Shown in pieces: positions 1-12,840 of a stretch of DNA of 64,000 bases; position 1 is the first letter of the stretch; every line of letters begins with the position of its first letter. The position numbers and the translations under genes are program-made. The notes below the pieces were generated by a model. It did no database searches. It saw nothing but the letters and a program-made list of their open reading frames with translations, and was not told the DNA's origin. This DNA is from Hyaloscypha bicolor E. Lineage: Eukaryota; Ascomycota; Leotiomycetes; Helotiales; Hyaloscyphaceae. The stretch spans positions 744,001 through 808,000 of the forward strand of contig NW_020194557.1 in NCBI RefSeq assembly GCF_002865645.1. The letters run 5' to 3'.

Positions 1-2
1 TT

Positions 3-2870
3 ATACTGCCTCAGGAAGCTACTAATTCTATTATATAGTTTATATAAATTATTATAACTATTCTAGAAAATCTATTTCCTAAAATCGCTATATTATTTAT
101 TAATAATATTAGAGTTAAGAGACCTTATATAGACTATAATAGGCAGTTTATTTTATCTGGAATTTGGCGTTTTATATTCGAATATCTTTAAAACCTAAAT
201 ATAACCTTAAATAGAGTTAAATAAGCCGGGGCTAGTATTAGAGAAAAATCGCAGTTCTATTATAATAATATAATTATTATTAGCTTTATTTATAGAGTAT
301 TTGAAAGAAGCCCTTTAAGCTCAGGAATTACTAAAATCTTAAAATAGGAATATTATAATAGTATAACTAAAGGTAAGGCATTTATCGGAATTATTATTTA
401 TTATTATATTTAGATTAAAGGTTTTATAATTATTACTGAATTTATTTACTACTTAATAAAGAAAGATATAATATAGAACTAGAGTAGCGAATAAAAGCAA
501 GCTATATAAATTCTTTAAGAAAAGCTTATTACTACTTTAATACTCTGCAAGTTATACTATAATCCGTTAGAAGATTAGGGAATAATTATATTAGTAGTAA
601 ATACTAGCCTAAATAGATAGGACAGAACTTTTAGTTAATATAATAATAAAGGAAAAAAGAGAGTTATATAATATAAGTCTGGAATCTGGAATAATACTAA
701 ACGGAGATATAATACTACTAAGAGAAAATACTAAGGGCTAGTAAAATATCTGCAGAAAGTATAATTCTAGCTTTATAAAGTTTACTTTATTTTTAAACTA
801 GACGCTAATATACTTGTTATATAGCTAAGTAAAGCGGCTATAGATTTTTCTAGAGCTTTAGTTATTTGCTAGCTAGTATAAATTTAACTATTTAACTTTA
901 AAGTCAAGTATATTAAAGGAACTAAATATACTACTACTAACGGATTATTAAGACGCCTATAATAAGAAGGTAATACTAAAGATAATGAGAATATTAATAA
1001 ATAGTTAGTAATAGAGTTTAATACTATTAAAATAATGCCTATTAGATAGAAAGTTCGGTTAAAGGAAGCGGTTCCGGTTCAGTCACGTGACATCGTTTTA
1101 AGAAATCAGATTCCCAAAATCTTTACTAGATATTTGAATACTAGTATCCAGTTACTAGAAATTAATAATTAAAGCCTTACTATATCTGGAAGCGAATTAG
1201 TAATATTAATAATTAATAATATTCGGAAGTTATATAGTAAAAGCCGCGGCTTTTTATATATAACCTCTAGTAAAATAGTAAATAATAATACTAACTCTTA
1301 TACTTTACTTAATAATCCGATATTTTTATTAAATCTTTTAGATAATAGCTATTTCGAATAGTACTAGAATATTATATAATATCTTATAATACTTTTTAGA
1401 CCGGAAGAAATATCTAGAGCCGAGTTTTAAAAGTTAAGTAAAGAAGCTTTAAATTATAGTATAAGAGATTAATTACTATAAAGAATTATATCTAAAGTAT
1501 ATTTGCCTTAACTTATTATTAATAATTAAAAGTAAAGGGAAATCATTATTAAAGAGCTATATAATAAGATTAGATATACCGGAAGAGAAAGCACTTTTTG
1601 CTTAATAGCTAGCTATTATTACTAGAAAGGTTATTATAACTATATATAAAAGTATATTAGTACTTATAAAGTCTATTAATATAAGAGTAAAAAAAAATAA
1701 GAAGAAGCTCTATATCTAATAAAAGCTATATCTCTTTTCTATTACCTTAGAATTAATATAATTAAACTACTAGACTATAAAGAATATAACTTATTAGTTA
1801 TTACTAGAGATAACTTCTTAGGATAAATTAAAGCTAGATCTTTAAAGAATTCAACTAGTAAGAAGATTACTAAGTTTATTTAGGAAGAAATTATTTACAG
1901 GTATAGTTTATTTAGGTAGCTTAAGGTAAATAGCGGATCGGAATTTAAAGAAGTAGTAATTTAAGAGCTTAATAAGCTAGAAATTAATAGAATTATTATT
2001 TTGGCCTATAATTCTAAAGGAAATAGCATAATTAAAAGAGGATATTAACTAATTATTCAAGTACTTATTATACTTATAATAGATAAAAAGAAGCCTTAGA
2101 TAGATTTACTATTATATATTCTATTTACTAATTAAGTTACTATATATAAACTAACTAGATTTACCTTCTTTTATATAGTTTATAATAGGAAAGCTATATT
2201 ACCTGTAAAAATACGCTTTCTAACCTAAAGAATATTTAAATAAAATAAAGTCTATAATAGAGAAATATTTCTGGAAATATATATAAAGTAAATATAGATA
2301 AGAGATAAAGATATTAAAGAAGCCAGAATAAAGAAGAATAAATAATACTAAGAGAGAAAAGAGTAATTTAATACTATTTACTAGATTTATTTAAAGCCTA
2401 TTTCCGAAAAGAATCTGGTTCTTATATATAATATTAAATTAATAAATTAAGACAAATTAAGAAATATAAAGCTATTATACTACTAGCTTGGCCTATATAA
2501 AGTAAGATATATAGATTAACTAAAAGAATACTATATACTAGAAGAGCTTAATAATACTATATTTTAAAGAATATATACCGGAAATTAACTTAAGTAGTTT
2601 ATTAAAAGAAATGAATTCTGGTATTTTTCTAAAAACGAAGTTAATAATAAGTATATATCTGTAAATAAATATTTCAAAATAGATATAGAATTAGAAAAGA
2701 AAGTAGTTATAGAGTATTATAAGTAAAATAGTATTTATAAGATTAAGAAAGCTACCGGTATTATTATATATATTTTAGAATTACTAGAATTAGAGAAAAT
2801 AAAGTATATCTTTTTATAGAGAACTAGAAAGAAGTATCTAATAATAGAAACTTTTTTTAATCTAAAATAA
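3..2870 (+). mobile_element. Ty3/Gypsy retrotransposon pol relic (RT, RNase H, integrase)
   Basis: One forward frame (codons in phase with position 3) can be followed through stops for about 2.8 kb. Near position 3 it reads LPQEATNS and then FINNIRVK, the reverse-transcriptase LPQGATNS and FIDDIGVKGP motifs with D changed to N. Around 897 KVKYIKGTK followed by T-NGL-RR matches the end of Gypsy RNase H (the usual HTAADGLSRR motif). From 1554 there is an H2C2 zinc-finger-like segment of integrase (R-TGRESTF ... YY-KG), and about 1920-2060 the catalytic core with GSEFKEVVIQELNKL and a final E in IIKRG. The order RT-RNase H-IN is that of Gypsy, not Copia. The element starts outside the window and is inactive because of dozens of RIP stops. 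Confidence 0.85.
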
Positions 2871-4880
2871 AGCTTATTATCTTTAATTCTTTATATATCT
2901 TTTATTTTCTTTCTTCTAACTATTATTTATAATCTTTAGAGAATATTATTATTAGATTATTATTCTGGAAATTAGACAAGCTTTACTATTACTTATTTCC
3001 TACTATTATCTAATTATTATTACTAGATAATATTCTTAATATATAGAATTCTATTACTAGATTTTGGGAATCGAATATAAAGTATTTCTTTTAATATAAA
3101 AATAAATGAGAGGTTAAGAGATTACTTTATAGACTTTTAACTCCGAATTATAGTAATAGATAATAACTATATTTAAAGATAAGAAAAGAAGAGAAAAAGA
3201 AAGAAAGCCTTTTATATATCTCTTACTAAGCTAGAAACCTTTTAGAAGCTCTACTCGCCTTTTTAACTAGCTATTCTCGCGGCTTATACTAGTCTAAAGC
3301 TAGACTATAATATTTATAGATCTCGACTTTAATTTAAATTACTATTATAAGTTTACTTATAATATTTAAGTAAACTTCCTAATTAGAAGCCATATATAAA
3401 TAGAATAGCCAAACTAGAAGCCTTATAAGAGGAAAGAGAAATCTTATTAAACCTAATAGTTATTTCCGAAAGTACTTAATAATATATAATTCTAGAAATC
3501 TTTTAGATATTAGATAAACTAAATTTATTTATTTAAAGCCTATTTTATATCTAGCTTATCTTAAATTAAGGAACTTATCTTTTTTCCTATATATTTATAG
3601 CTGCTTTAAAAGTATATACTAAAACTTATTTAGTATATTATATATTTCTGCTTCTATATAAAAAGAACTTCTTCTATATAGAACTCTTTCTCTAATTATA
3701 ATATTATTTCATTACTGGGAACTAATTATTTCTTTAAAAAGCTAGTATAATTCGCTAATTCTTGCTATTAATCTATTTCTTACTATTAAATATTATCTAA
3801 ATAATTAAGAAGATATCTTTAAACCTGTATTTTTAATATTAATTTAGAATATCTAATCTTTCTATATTTTATATTAACTTTAATATTAACTATTTCAAAT
3901 TTAATAATGGTATTATAAACTCTATTTATATTATCTTATAGTTCTTCTTTCTATAAACTTTAAAGTATTTAATATTACCTTTATAAATATAAATACTATT
4001 TTAAAGTTCTAATTAACTAAATGGTTTTATATTATATAAAGTTAATATTAATAAATACTAAATAAATGGAATTAGCTTTCAGAAGAGAGATAGGTTAGTT
4101 TCGGAAGAAGTAATATCTTATTCTAAGTTATTTCTTAATTCTATTATTCTAATTTCCTTTCTATTAATACTTATTTTATATTTTTCTAATATCTTTATTA
4201 TACTTATATATCTTACCTCTTATATATTTCCTATATTATTTCCCTTCTTTTATACTATTCTTTAAGTTAATAGAGATATCTTTAAATAAATAGAGAATCG
4301 GGATATACCTATATTATAAAATTTTTATTATTTTCTTTTATATTTCAATACTTTAGATATTATTACTATATCTATATTTCTATTATATTACTTTCTTATT
4401 TTTCTATTATTACTATTTAGTTTAACCTACTTTAATTATTTTCTAGATTATATTTCTATAAATATATATATTTATATTCTTTTTTATAATAAAAGCCTAA
4501 TTCCATATTTTATCTTTTATATTTATTTCTAATTTATAATTATATTACTTCAAATATATCTAATTATTATATTTACTTTCTCAATTATATATATTACTAT
4601 TTTAGCTTTATTTCTTACTAAAAAGAAAGAAAAAAATTCGAATATATATAATATCTTTATATAATTCAAGTCTATTTCAATTTACTCTTTATTTTGGAAA
4701 GTACTTAAAAGAAATTCTTATAACCTCAAAAACCTTTAATTCTATAATCTATAACTATTATACTAATAATATCTTTATAACCTATTAAGAATAATAAAAT
4801 AGCCGAAATATAGATTTCTTAAGCTAGTAAAGCGTAGTAGCTAGTTCTTATAAGCTATAGTATTATTAAAAGCTTATAAA
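2871..4880. other. AT-rich stretch, no recognised element
   Basis: No conserved protein motif could be read in any frame, allowing for stops. It contains pyrimidine-rich runs on the plus strand. About 3380-3620 a forward frame gives a leucine-rich helical stretch (KLEALQEEREILLNL-like), which might be a gag or coiled-coil relic but is not identifiable. It probably contains the 3' end or LTR of the preceding Gypsy relic. Confidence 0.5.
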
Positions 4881-4914
4881 TTAATAATATTAAAGTTCAG
4901 AGTATTAAAGAAGC

Positions 4915-7843
4915 TTGGGTAGTTATAGAAGGCCTGCTAATACCAGAAAAGATAGCTATAATTACCGAATTTAATATAAATATTCTAGATAAGCTAAGTA
5001 GTATATATAATAAGCTCTTAAAGTAAAAAACCTTTATTAGAGACGGAACTAAACTGGAATTAACTAAGAAGAAGCTAAAGAATTACTAAGCTAATAATAT
5101 GAAATTCGAGAATATTATTAAAGGCATTTCTAAAGGCAAATAAGAGAAGCTTAATAAGATTAAGACTATAGTAAACGGTCTAGAAACTAAGGGTTAGAAT
5201 GAAATTATATTATATAATAAAGCTTTTAGCTAATATATTAATAATATCTATAATAACCTTAATAAAAATATTTATAAAAAGTTATATTCTCTCTTTAAAA
5301 CAAAAGCTTTAGTATATAAAGCTATTTAGTTAATTAATAAAGCTACTTTAGAGTATATTAAAAATAAGAAGTATTAAAATACTAGTATATTTACTAAATT
5401 AGATATTACTAAAGTACTCAAGTATATTAAAGCTATTTTGGAACCTGAAGAATTAAAGTTTAAACTACTATTAGCTAATAATCTTAAAGCTAAATAGTAT
5501 ATCTTTAATACTTCCGGAATCCTAATTAAGGGAATTTATAATAATAAGCCTTTTCTTACTTTCCGAAATAAGCCTAAAGAATAGGCCCCTATTATAATTT
5601 CTGCTTTAACTCAATTAGATTTAGCTAATAAAAATAAAACTAATTTAATATAGCCTAGTAATAAAACTACTAATAAGGCTAGCGGAACTAATATAACTAA
5701 ATAAAAAGAATCTGGCAAGAATAGAAAGTAAGCTAAGCCTAAGATTTCTAATAAATAATAGAGATCTAAATACTAGACTAAGTATAAGATTAGTAAAATA
5801 GAGGAAAATAATAAGGAACCCTTTATTCTAAAGAGAAAGATATTATCTAGAAAAACTCCTATAACTATATCTAGAACCAAGAAGTAGAAGACCAAGAATA
5901 TTAAATTCAGAGAATTTAATAAAGGTATTTAGTATATCTATAAGATACTAGCTAAATAGAAGCTAATACTTACTCGGTAAAATAAGTATATCTTTAAAGA
6001 AATATATAGTAGTATTTTAGAACCTATTTATAAGCAAGAATATTATAAGATTAATAATGAATTCCTTAAAGCTCCCTATATAGGATATATCTAGTAGCTT
6101 ACTAATACTCTTTCTATTAATATATAAGATATTAAGAATATTCTAAAGCTAGTTACTAAAATTTATAAAGTTACTAAAGGCAAGAAGCATGTTTCTATTA
6201 TTTGGGTAAATAAGGAGATACGGAATTTCTTTTTTAAGACCCAGAAAATTAAGTAATATAGATATAAGTACTATATTTCTAATTAATTCCGCTCTAATCT
6301 ATAGCTTTAATTCAATATTATAGTTCCTATTTCTAAGTCTAATACTACTAATCTAGATATAAATAGCTATATTTATAAGAAGAATTATCTAAAGTAAATT
6401 AAGAAGCTTAGTATTTGAGAACTTTTAATAGAAAAGATAGAAATACTATAGTTTTACCTCCGAAAAAATAATATATTAATATATAGAGATCTTAGTAATA
6501 GCTACTTTACTTTAGCCTCTTAACTTTTAATAGTAGATTTATTAATATAGCTTGAATTTTATAAGGTATTAAATAAATATTCTATTTATCTAATTACTTA
6601 CCCTTAGCTAGCTAGATACTTTATTTCTAAAAATATTAATTATAATTAATATAAAGGTAATACTAAGAATTTGGCTACTACTAAAGCTTTAAATAACAAA
6701 TTTTACCTTAGTAAAGAATATTGAAATATTAGCTATATTTTTCTTATAGACTATAAAAAGGCCGCTATTTTTAATAAGAAGTTCTTTAAAGACATTAATT
6801 ACTCCTCTATTTCTAATAAATTTAAGCCGGAAATAGCTAAGGAATTAGGTAAGTATTTACTAAAAGTAGTAAAAGGAAAAACTTCGAATATAGTCTATTT
6901 AACTAAACAAATAAATACTTTTAGCTAGATAATCTATAAGTCTGAAATTATAGGAAAGTATTAATTCTCGAATAATATATAAGTTAAAGAATAGCTTAAT
7001 AATAATTTATTACTTAATAGGCCTTTTATTATAATTCTAATAAATCTAGTTATTATTAAGAATAAAATATACGAAAATAGAGTCTTCTATAAGGTTATTA
7101 AAGCCTCTTATCTAGAGCTTTCCCTTTTTATTAAAGGTTAATTCAAGAATATTACAGATAATATAAAATTTAAAAGAGCTATTTATTTAAAGTATATTAG
7201 TATAATTTATAATATAATTTACTATAATAAGTCTTTTTATTATCCTATAGTAAAAGCGGAAATTAAATAATAATTAAAGGCAAATACTAATTAATATAAA
7301 GAACTATATTATATTTATTATAAGAATATAGCTAAGCGGATTCAGATTACTTTTAAGTAAGTTCGGAAGTATAAAATAAGACTATTTAAGGGTAATAAGT
7401 CTTATTTTAGGTATACGGAGAAGAAATTAGATTAACTAATAGAGGAGGATCCTAAATATTTCATTATTTTGGACTCTAAGTAGAAATTTTCTATTATTTT
7501 TAGTACTTAGAAAACAAATACAAATAAATAAGGGATCAGATATAATATAGTAGGCTATATTTATTAAAAATTATATTATTTTGGCGGTTTTAAGATTTAG
7601 GTTATATAATAAAGGCTATAGCCTTTTATATATAACTTGCAGAAATTATATAAGAAAGCTAGTTTTTCTATAGTTCTAGAAAATAATTCTTTATAAGTAT
7701 TTAATTAATTAAGCTTTTATATACTATATACTATTTATACTTTACTATTTATACTTTTAATTTGTTATTTTGCTATTAAATTACGTTTTGTACTCTAGTA
7801 TACTTTATATGGGTTTTTGTCTTATTATAGTTTCCTTCCTATA
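4915..7843 (+). mobile_element. Unclassified degenerate repeat, copy 1 (long)
   Basis: A single forward frame can be followed with only TAA/TAG interruptions from about 4,915 to about 7,530, so the ancestral element encoded a protein of roughly 850-900 residues. I do not recognise the protein. It is lysine-, isoleucine- and asparagine-rich now because of RIP and has no visible RT, integrase or transposase motif. The part from about 5,681 to 7,843 is repeated at 12,841-15,019. The 3' end carries a short tandem array of a TACTATTTATACTTT-like unit, with one unit fewer than copy 2. The element ends against a Gypsy integrase relic at about 7,844. It could be a non-LTR element or a gag-like ORF. 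Confidence 0.7.
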
Positions 7844-7849
7844 ATAGTA

Positions 7850-9020
7850 GCTTATAAGGTTAGAAGTTATAAGCCTAGAGAGGCTACTTTCCGCAAAATT
7901 ACAGACTATTTTTAGTAAAATAAATAATATAAAGATATTAAAACACATATTAAAAATTGCGAGTAATATTAATTTATAGCTTATATAAGAATAAAAAGTA
8001 AGCTATATTTTATTTGAATATAAGTACTATAATATAAAGTAGCTTTAAATATAGTTTATATATCTTTATATTTGGATAAAAATAGGCTAGTATTAGCTAG
8101 AGGGAAAGGCTCGGGGTGAGTTAAAGGAAAAGTACTAAAGAATACTAATACTTAATTAATTACCTAGTTTATTTTTAAAGATATTATTTATAAATATAAA
8201 GTTTTTCTGGAGCTAGTTATAGACGGGAAACCGGAGAATAATAATACTATTATAAAAAAGCTTATAATAATATACGGAATCCGTTATATTATTATCTCTA
8301 TCTTTAATTCTCTAGCTAATAAAATAATTGAGAGGAAATATAAGCCTATAGTTACTACTCTAACTAAAGCTACTAAAGGTAGTATTAATAATTAGGTTTT
8401 CTATCTTCTAGTTATATTTTGGGCTAATTAAATAATAGTTAAAATTACTACTAGTTATATACTCTTTTATCTTAAAGGAGGTCGAGAAAGTCTTTTACTA
8501 ATAGATCTGGACTATCTAACTTAAAATATATTACTATAATATAAAGTTTCTTCTATATCTAACTTGCTTACTATATATATATATAATAGCTCGAGTAAAG
8601 AGATATAAATCTAAATAAAGTACTCTTAGTAGTATATTACTATTAGAAATATAGAAAGAAAGTATTTAATAATATCTATATCTTAAGGCTATCTGGATAC
8701 TTCTCTATTAAAATTTTTTTTTTTTATAATACCAGGCTAGAAAATAACTATTTATTAAAGCTTTATTACTACTAGAGAGAACTATTTAGGATCTTTAGAG
8801 CTAGTTAGATAATTAGTACTTTTATAATTACGGAACTAGATAGTATTCTTTAAGCAAGAACTATAGTTATAAGCTGTCTTAAGAAGTTTGTTTTTTGTAG
8901 TATTACCCTAGAAACCTTATATAATTTATATTACCGGAATAAAGAAGTATTAGAGCGGATCTATAGCCCAGTTTAAGGAGGGCCTAATACTTATAGAAAA
9001 ATGCTATTTCCGAATATAGA
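7850..9020 (+). mobile_element. Ty3/Gypsy integrase relic
   Basis: The forward frame gives an integrase read through RIP stops: a zinc-finger tail HIKNCEQYQ (C-x2-C of H2C2, second C changed to Y) near 7,950, then LARGKGSG, then VIDGKPENNN for the second catalytic Asp at about 8,220. It continues through a conserved YGIRYIIISIFNS stretch to NKIIERKYKPIV with the catalytic Glu at about 8,330. The remaining C-terminal region resembles the adaptor part after Gypsy integrase. RT and RNase H are missing upstream, where the unclassified repeat abuts directly, so the element was truncated or invaded there. Confidence 0.75.
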
Positions 9021-9239
9021 GATTAGTATTTTGGAGGAGGAAAATATTAATTCGGATCTAAAGAACCAGGTTATAACTTGGTAAGAATAATAGAGAAGGG
9101 AAGAAGAGATTATAAGAAAAGGGAATTAAACTTATATTCCGGCTAGGGCTAGTTTTATAGTAGTTATTAGGCCTCGACGGGAAAAGTAAAGAAAATAAGA
9201 GAGAGATACTATTAAAAGAAGTTACTATATATAAATCAA

Positions 9240-12200
9240 GTATCTTTTTTATATAAAAGAATATTTCTTATATTTATTATATTTAGAAAGTCTTAAAAGT
9301 AAAAGAGATATTAGAGAAGAAGAAAAGATATTATATTACTAGTTAATTAAAATTAGAAAAGAATAAGAAAAAAAAGAAACTTGGGATTAATATATAGGTA
9401 TTTATTTATATATATAATAGTTATAAATAGAGTTTTATAGGGGAAAGTTAATAAAAGGCACTAGTAAATAAAAGATTAATAAGTTTAATTACTAGAAGAT
9501 ATTACAAGTTTCTTAACCTATAGCTCTAACTTTTAAAAATAATAAAGCGAGAGGTAATTAGAAGTAATATTCTTACTTAGCTCCGTTCTATTAGCTATAT
9601 TTAAAGCTCTTATATCTTTATAATAGCCGGAACTTGGTAGAAAAGAAGATTGCTTTTACTAGATACTAGTATATAAGAATTAGAAGTTAGAATCTGCTAT
9701 TATTAGAACTTGAATTCGAGTGGAATTTAAGAGAGGAAAGTTATATAGAAAGAATATTTATTTTTATAATATATTCGGAGATAGTTAGCGCAAGTACTAG
9801 TATAGAAAAGGCATTAGTAGTAAACTTTAAAGTATTAGAATTTAGTAATATCTTAATATCTTATATAGGCTTTATTATTAAGTTAATTAACTCTAAAGCT
9901 TTATATAACTATTATACTGAGTTCTTAAGTATTAGACAAATTATAATTACTATTTATAAAGAAGTGCTTATTATTATAGTTGCGGAGAATATAGTTAGCT
10001 TTAAAATAAGTATTAGAGGCCGAAATAAGGTCTGCGGATATATAAGACAAGATTTATTAGAAGAGAAGAATTATAAGAAGGGAATTATACAGAAATAAGA
10101 AGAGATATATTACCTGCTTATTTAGTATTATAATACTATTATTTATCTTTATAAGTGGCTTATAAGCTAGTGAAATAACGGGGGAAGTATTATTAGGGTT
10201 AGCTATAGTAAACTAGATATTAAGGAAAAGAGCTTAAATAGTAAAGAAGTAATAAAAATAGTTAATAGATATAAAGGCCGGATATAGATAAAGATATTTA
10301 GAAGAAGAAGTTATTATAGGAAGAAGAATAAAGTGGGAAGAAGTAGGAATTATATTATAAGAGAAGTAACTCGGAAGAATTAGAGAATAGAATAGAGGTA
10401 ATAGAAAGCGGGGAATAACGTAAAAGAGCCATATAGGGAAAGGAATAGGCTATTCTAGAAAGAAGTAAAAGAAAATATTAGATAAAAAAGGGAAGCTAGA
10501 AGTATATTTTCTGGACTTGCTATAGAAAGAATAGGTAATTCTTTAAGAAGAGAGGAGAGAAGAATTAGGAATATATAAAGGGCCGGGAAATAAGGGAATA
10601 ATACTTAATAGCTTATTCTTAAATAATAGGAGAGAAGTATTAGATATTGGGAAAAAAATAGCAAAATATTCTTTATTTAGAAAAACTTAATAATTTTGCA
10701 AATACTATAGTTTTATACCTATTATCTAATATATATAAGAGAGAGTTTGGCTTTCTAGAGAAAGAAAGTATCTTATAGGAGGTTACTATAAGGAAGGGAG
10801 CTAGATAGAGAGGAAATTAGAAAAGGAGAGAAAATATTATATTACTAGTTAAAAGAGATTAGAGAAAAATGAGAGAAAAGAGGGAATTATAAGGTATTTA
10901 TTTATATATATAATAGCTATATCCGGGATTTTACGAGAAAAAGTTAATAAAGCCAAGAAGGAAATGCAAAATTAATAAGTACTATTACTTTAAAGCTTAA
11001 TACTAACTACTAATTTTCTTTACTAATACTAGCCTCCTTTAAAAATAATAAATAAAAGGGTACTTTAATATACTTTCCTTATATAAAATAATACTATCTA
11101 TAATGTTTATTACTCTAGTACCTTTATAATAACCAGAACTTAATAAAGAAGAAAGCTTAGGGAGCTAAGAGACTAAAGGCTTGTTTTTCTAGTTAGGATC
11201 TACTACTATTAGTACTTAGATCTGAGCGGAATTAGAAAGAGGCAAATTATATAAAAGAAATATCCGTAAAAGTTATACTTCTAAAAATAACTACTATAGC
11301 TAGAACTAAGGGAGCAATATTAGTGGCATTTATTAAAGTGGAACTTGTTCTCTTAGTAGTTTATATAGGCTTAAATACTAGCGTATATAACTTTAAAACC
11401 TATAGTAGTTATAGCTTTAAGTTCTTAAATATAGAAATAAGTATAATTACTATTAGTAAGCTTATTAGTATTATTATTACAAGTAAAAGAAGAATAGAAC
11501 TTTTTAAAGTAACTAATAACTACAGAAGAAATAGTAAAGTAATTAGAATAGCGGTTTAAAATCTATTTAAAGAGGAAAATTATAAGTAGGAAATTATACG
11601 GAAATAATTAGAAATATACTTACTATATATTTAGCTAGATAATACTATCTTTAATTATTATTAGGAAGAGGTTATTAGGTATTATATTATAGAAAGAGGT
11701 TATTAGGTATTATATTATAGGAAGTATAGCTATAGGCTCGTTTATTAATCTCTATAAACTTATTAGCTTTTGAGGATCTATTATTACTAGAAGAGGCAGA
11801 TATAATAATTAATAAATATAAAGGCCGGACATAAATAAAGGATAGAGAAGATTAAGGTTATTATTAGAAGAAGAAGAAAGTTATTAGAAATAAGGAAAAA
11901 AGGTCTTTTTATAATAGAAAAGTTTATCTAATATTTATTACGGAATTTCTCTCTTTTAGAAATAGTTATATAAAGATAATTTATAGATAATTTATATAAA
12001 GATAGTACTATTATAGAAGAAACGAGAAAATTAGACGAAATATTAGATGAAACTAGAAAGAAGGCTAGAAGGCAAGATACTTGGCTTTATTATATTAGAG
12101 ATAGTAGCGTCTTTAGAGAGAGAGATAAGAGAATTAAGGATATATAAAGAACCGGGAAATGAGGGTACTATATTTAGATACTTATCTGGAAAGGAAAGAA

Positions 12201-12260
12201 GGGAAAGGCTAGGTGTCTCAAATACTAGAGGAAGTAAAGCTAATATTATTTCTTTATAGC
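9240..12260. repeat. Diverged tandem duplication, two ~1.5 kb units
   Basis: About 9,240-10,660 and 10,770-12,240 align in order along their length. Matching blocks include a TATTTATTTATATATATAATAG tract at ~9,397 and ~10,897, a TTATATAGGCTT block at ~9,861 and ~11,360, and an AATATAAAGGCCGGA block at ~10,270 and ~11,816. Identity is patchy, as expected for two independently mutated copies. The second unit also contains a small local duplication of ~25 bp at about 11,670-11,722. Short open frames at 11,323-11,559 and 12,047-12,259 lie inside and are treated as chance. Confidence 0.65.
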
Positions 12261-12536
12261 TACTAAAATGCAGTTTTTTTTCTTTTATTACGAGCTTCTA
12301 TAAGCTTTTACTAGTTATAGAAGCTATATATAATTCTATTATAACTATTATTACTGCATTTATATTCTTTTCTTAGGGGGAAATAAAGAAATAAAAGAAG
12401 CGAAAAGGGTCTTAAAAATATAGGCTATAGGTTTCTTTGAAAACTATTTAAGCTTCTAGATTCTAATGGGTTTTATACTTATACGGGCTTAATATTTTCT
12501 TTACTATAATTAGGGAATAATTATAAATAATAGAGG

Positions 12537-12840
12537 GAAGCTATATAGTAGGGTTTTTTCTCTCTTATTCTATAACTACTATTATATATTCTGCTTCCCA
12601 GATATACTAGCGCTAGGTTAAGGGGTTATATAAGACTTGCGTCTATATATATAATTAGCTTTTCTAATATATTAATTTTCGGAGCCCCTTATTTTTAACT
12701 ATTTGTATTATTTCATTACTAGTATTAAGAGTCTTAAGATTACTACTTTTACTTATTTAGCTTCCTATCCCTTTTACCTTTACTTATATATTTAATACCT
12801 ATATATAGTTCGAAATCCATATAATAATTAAATTCCCATT
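12537..12840 (-). repeat. LTR-like repeat, inverted copy A (heavily RIPped)
   Basis: This ~300 bp segment is the reverse complement of 19,378-19,688, recognisable throughout, with differences mainly C-to-T or G-to-A. Read on the minus strand it contains a CTATATATAG TATA-like box shortly after the start, as expected of an LTR U3/R boundary. Its right end falls exactly at the 5' limit of copy 2 of the unclassified repeat, so its insertion or a recombination there probably truncated that repeat. Confidence 0.7.

Noticed and set aside
11323..12259. Open frames of 78 and 70 codons within the AT-rich island
   Set aside because: They lie in a degenerate tandem repeat, have island-like composition and no motif, and the matching unit does not keep them open.
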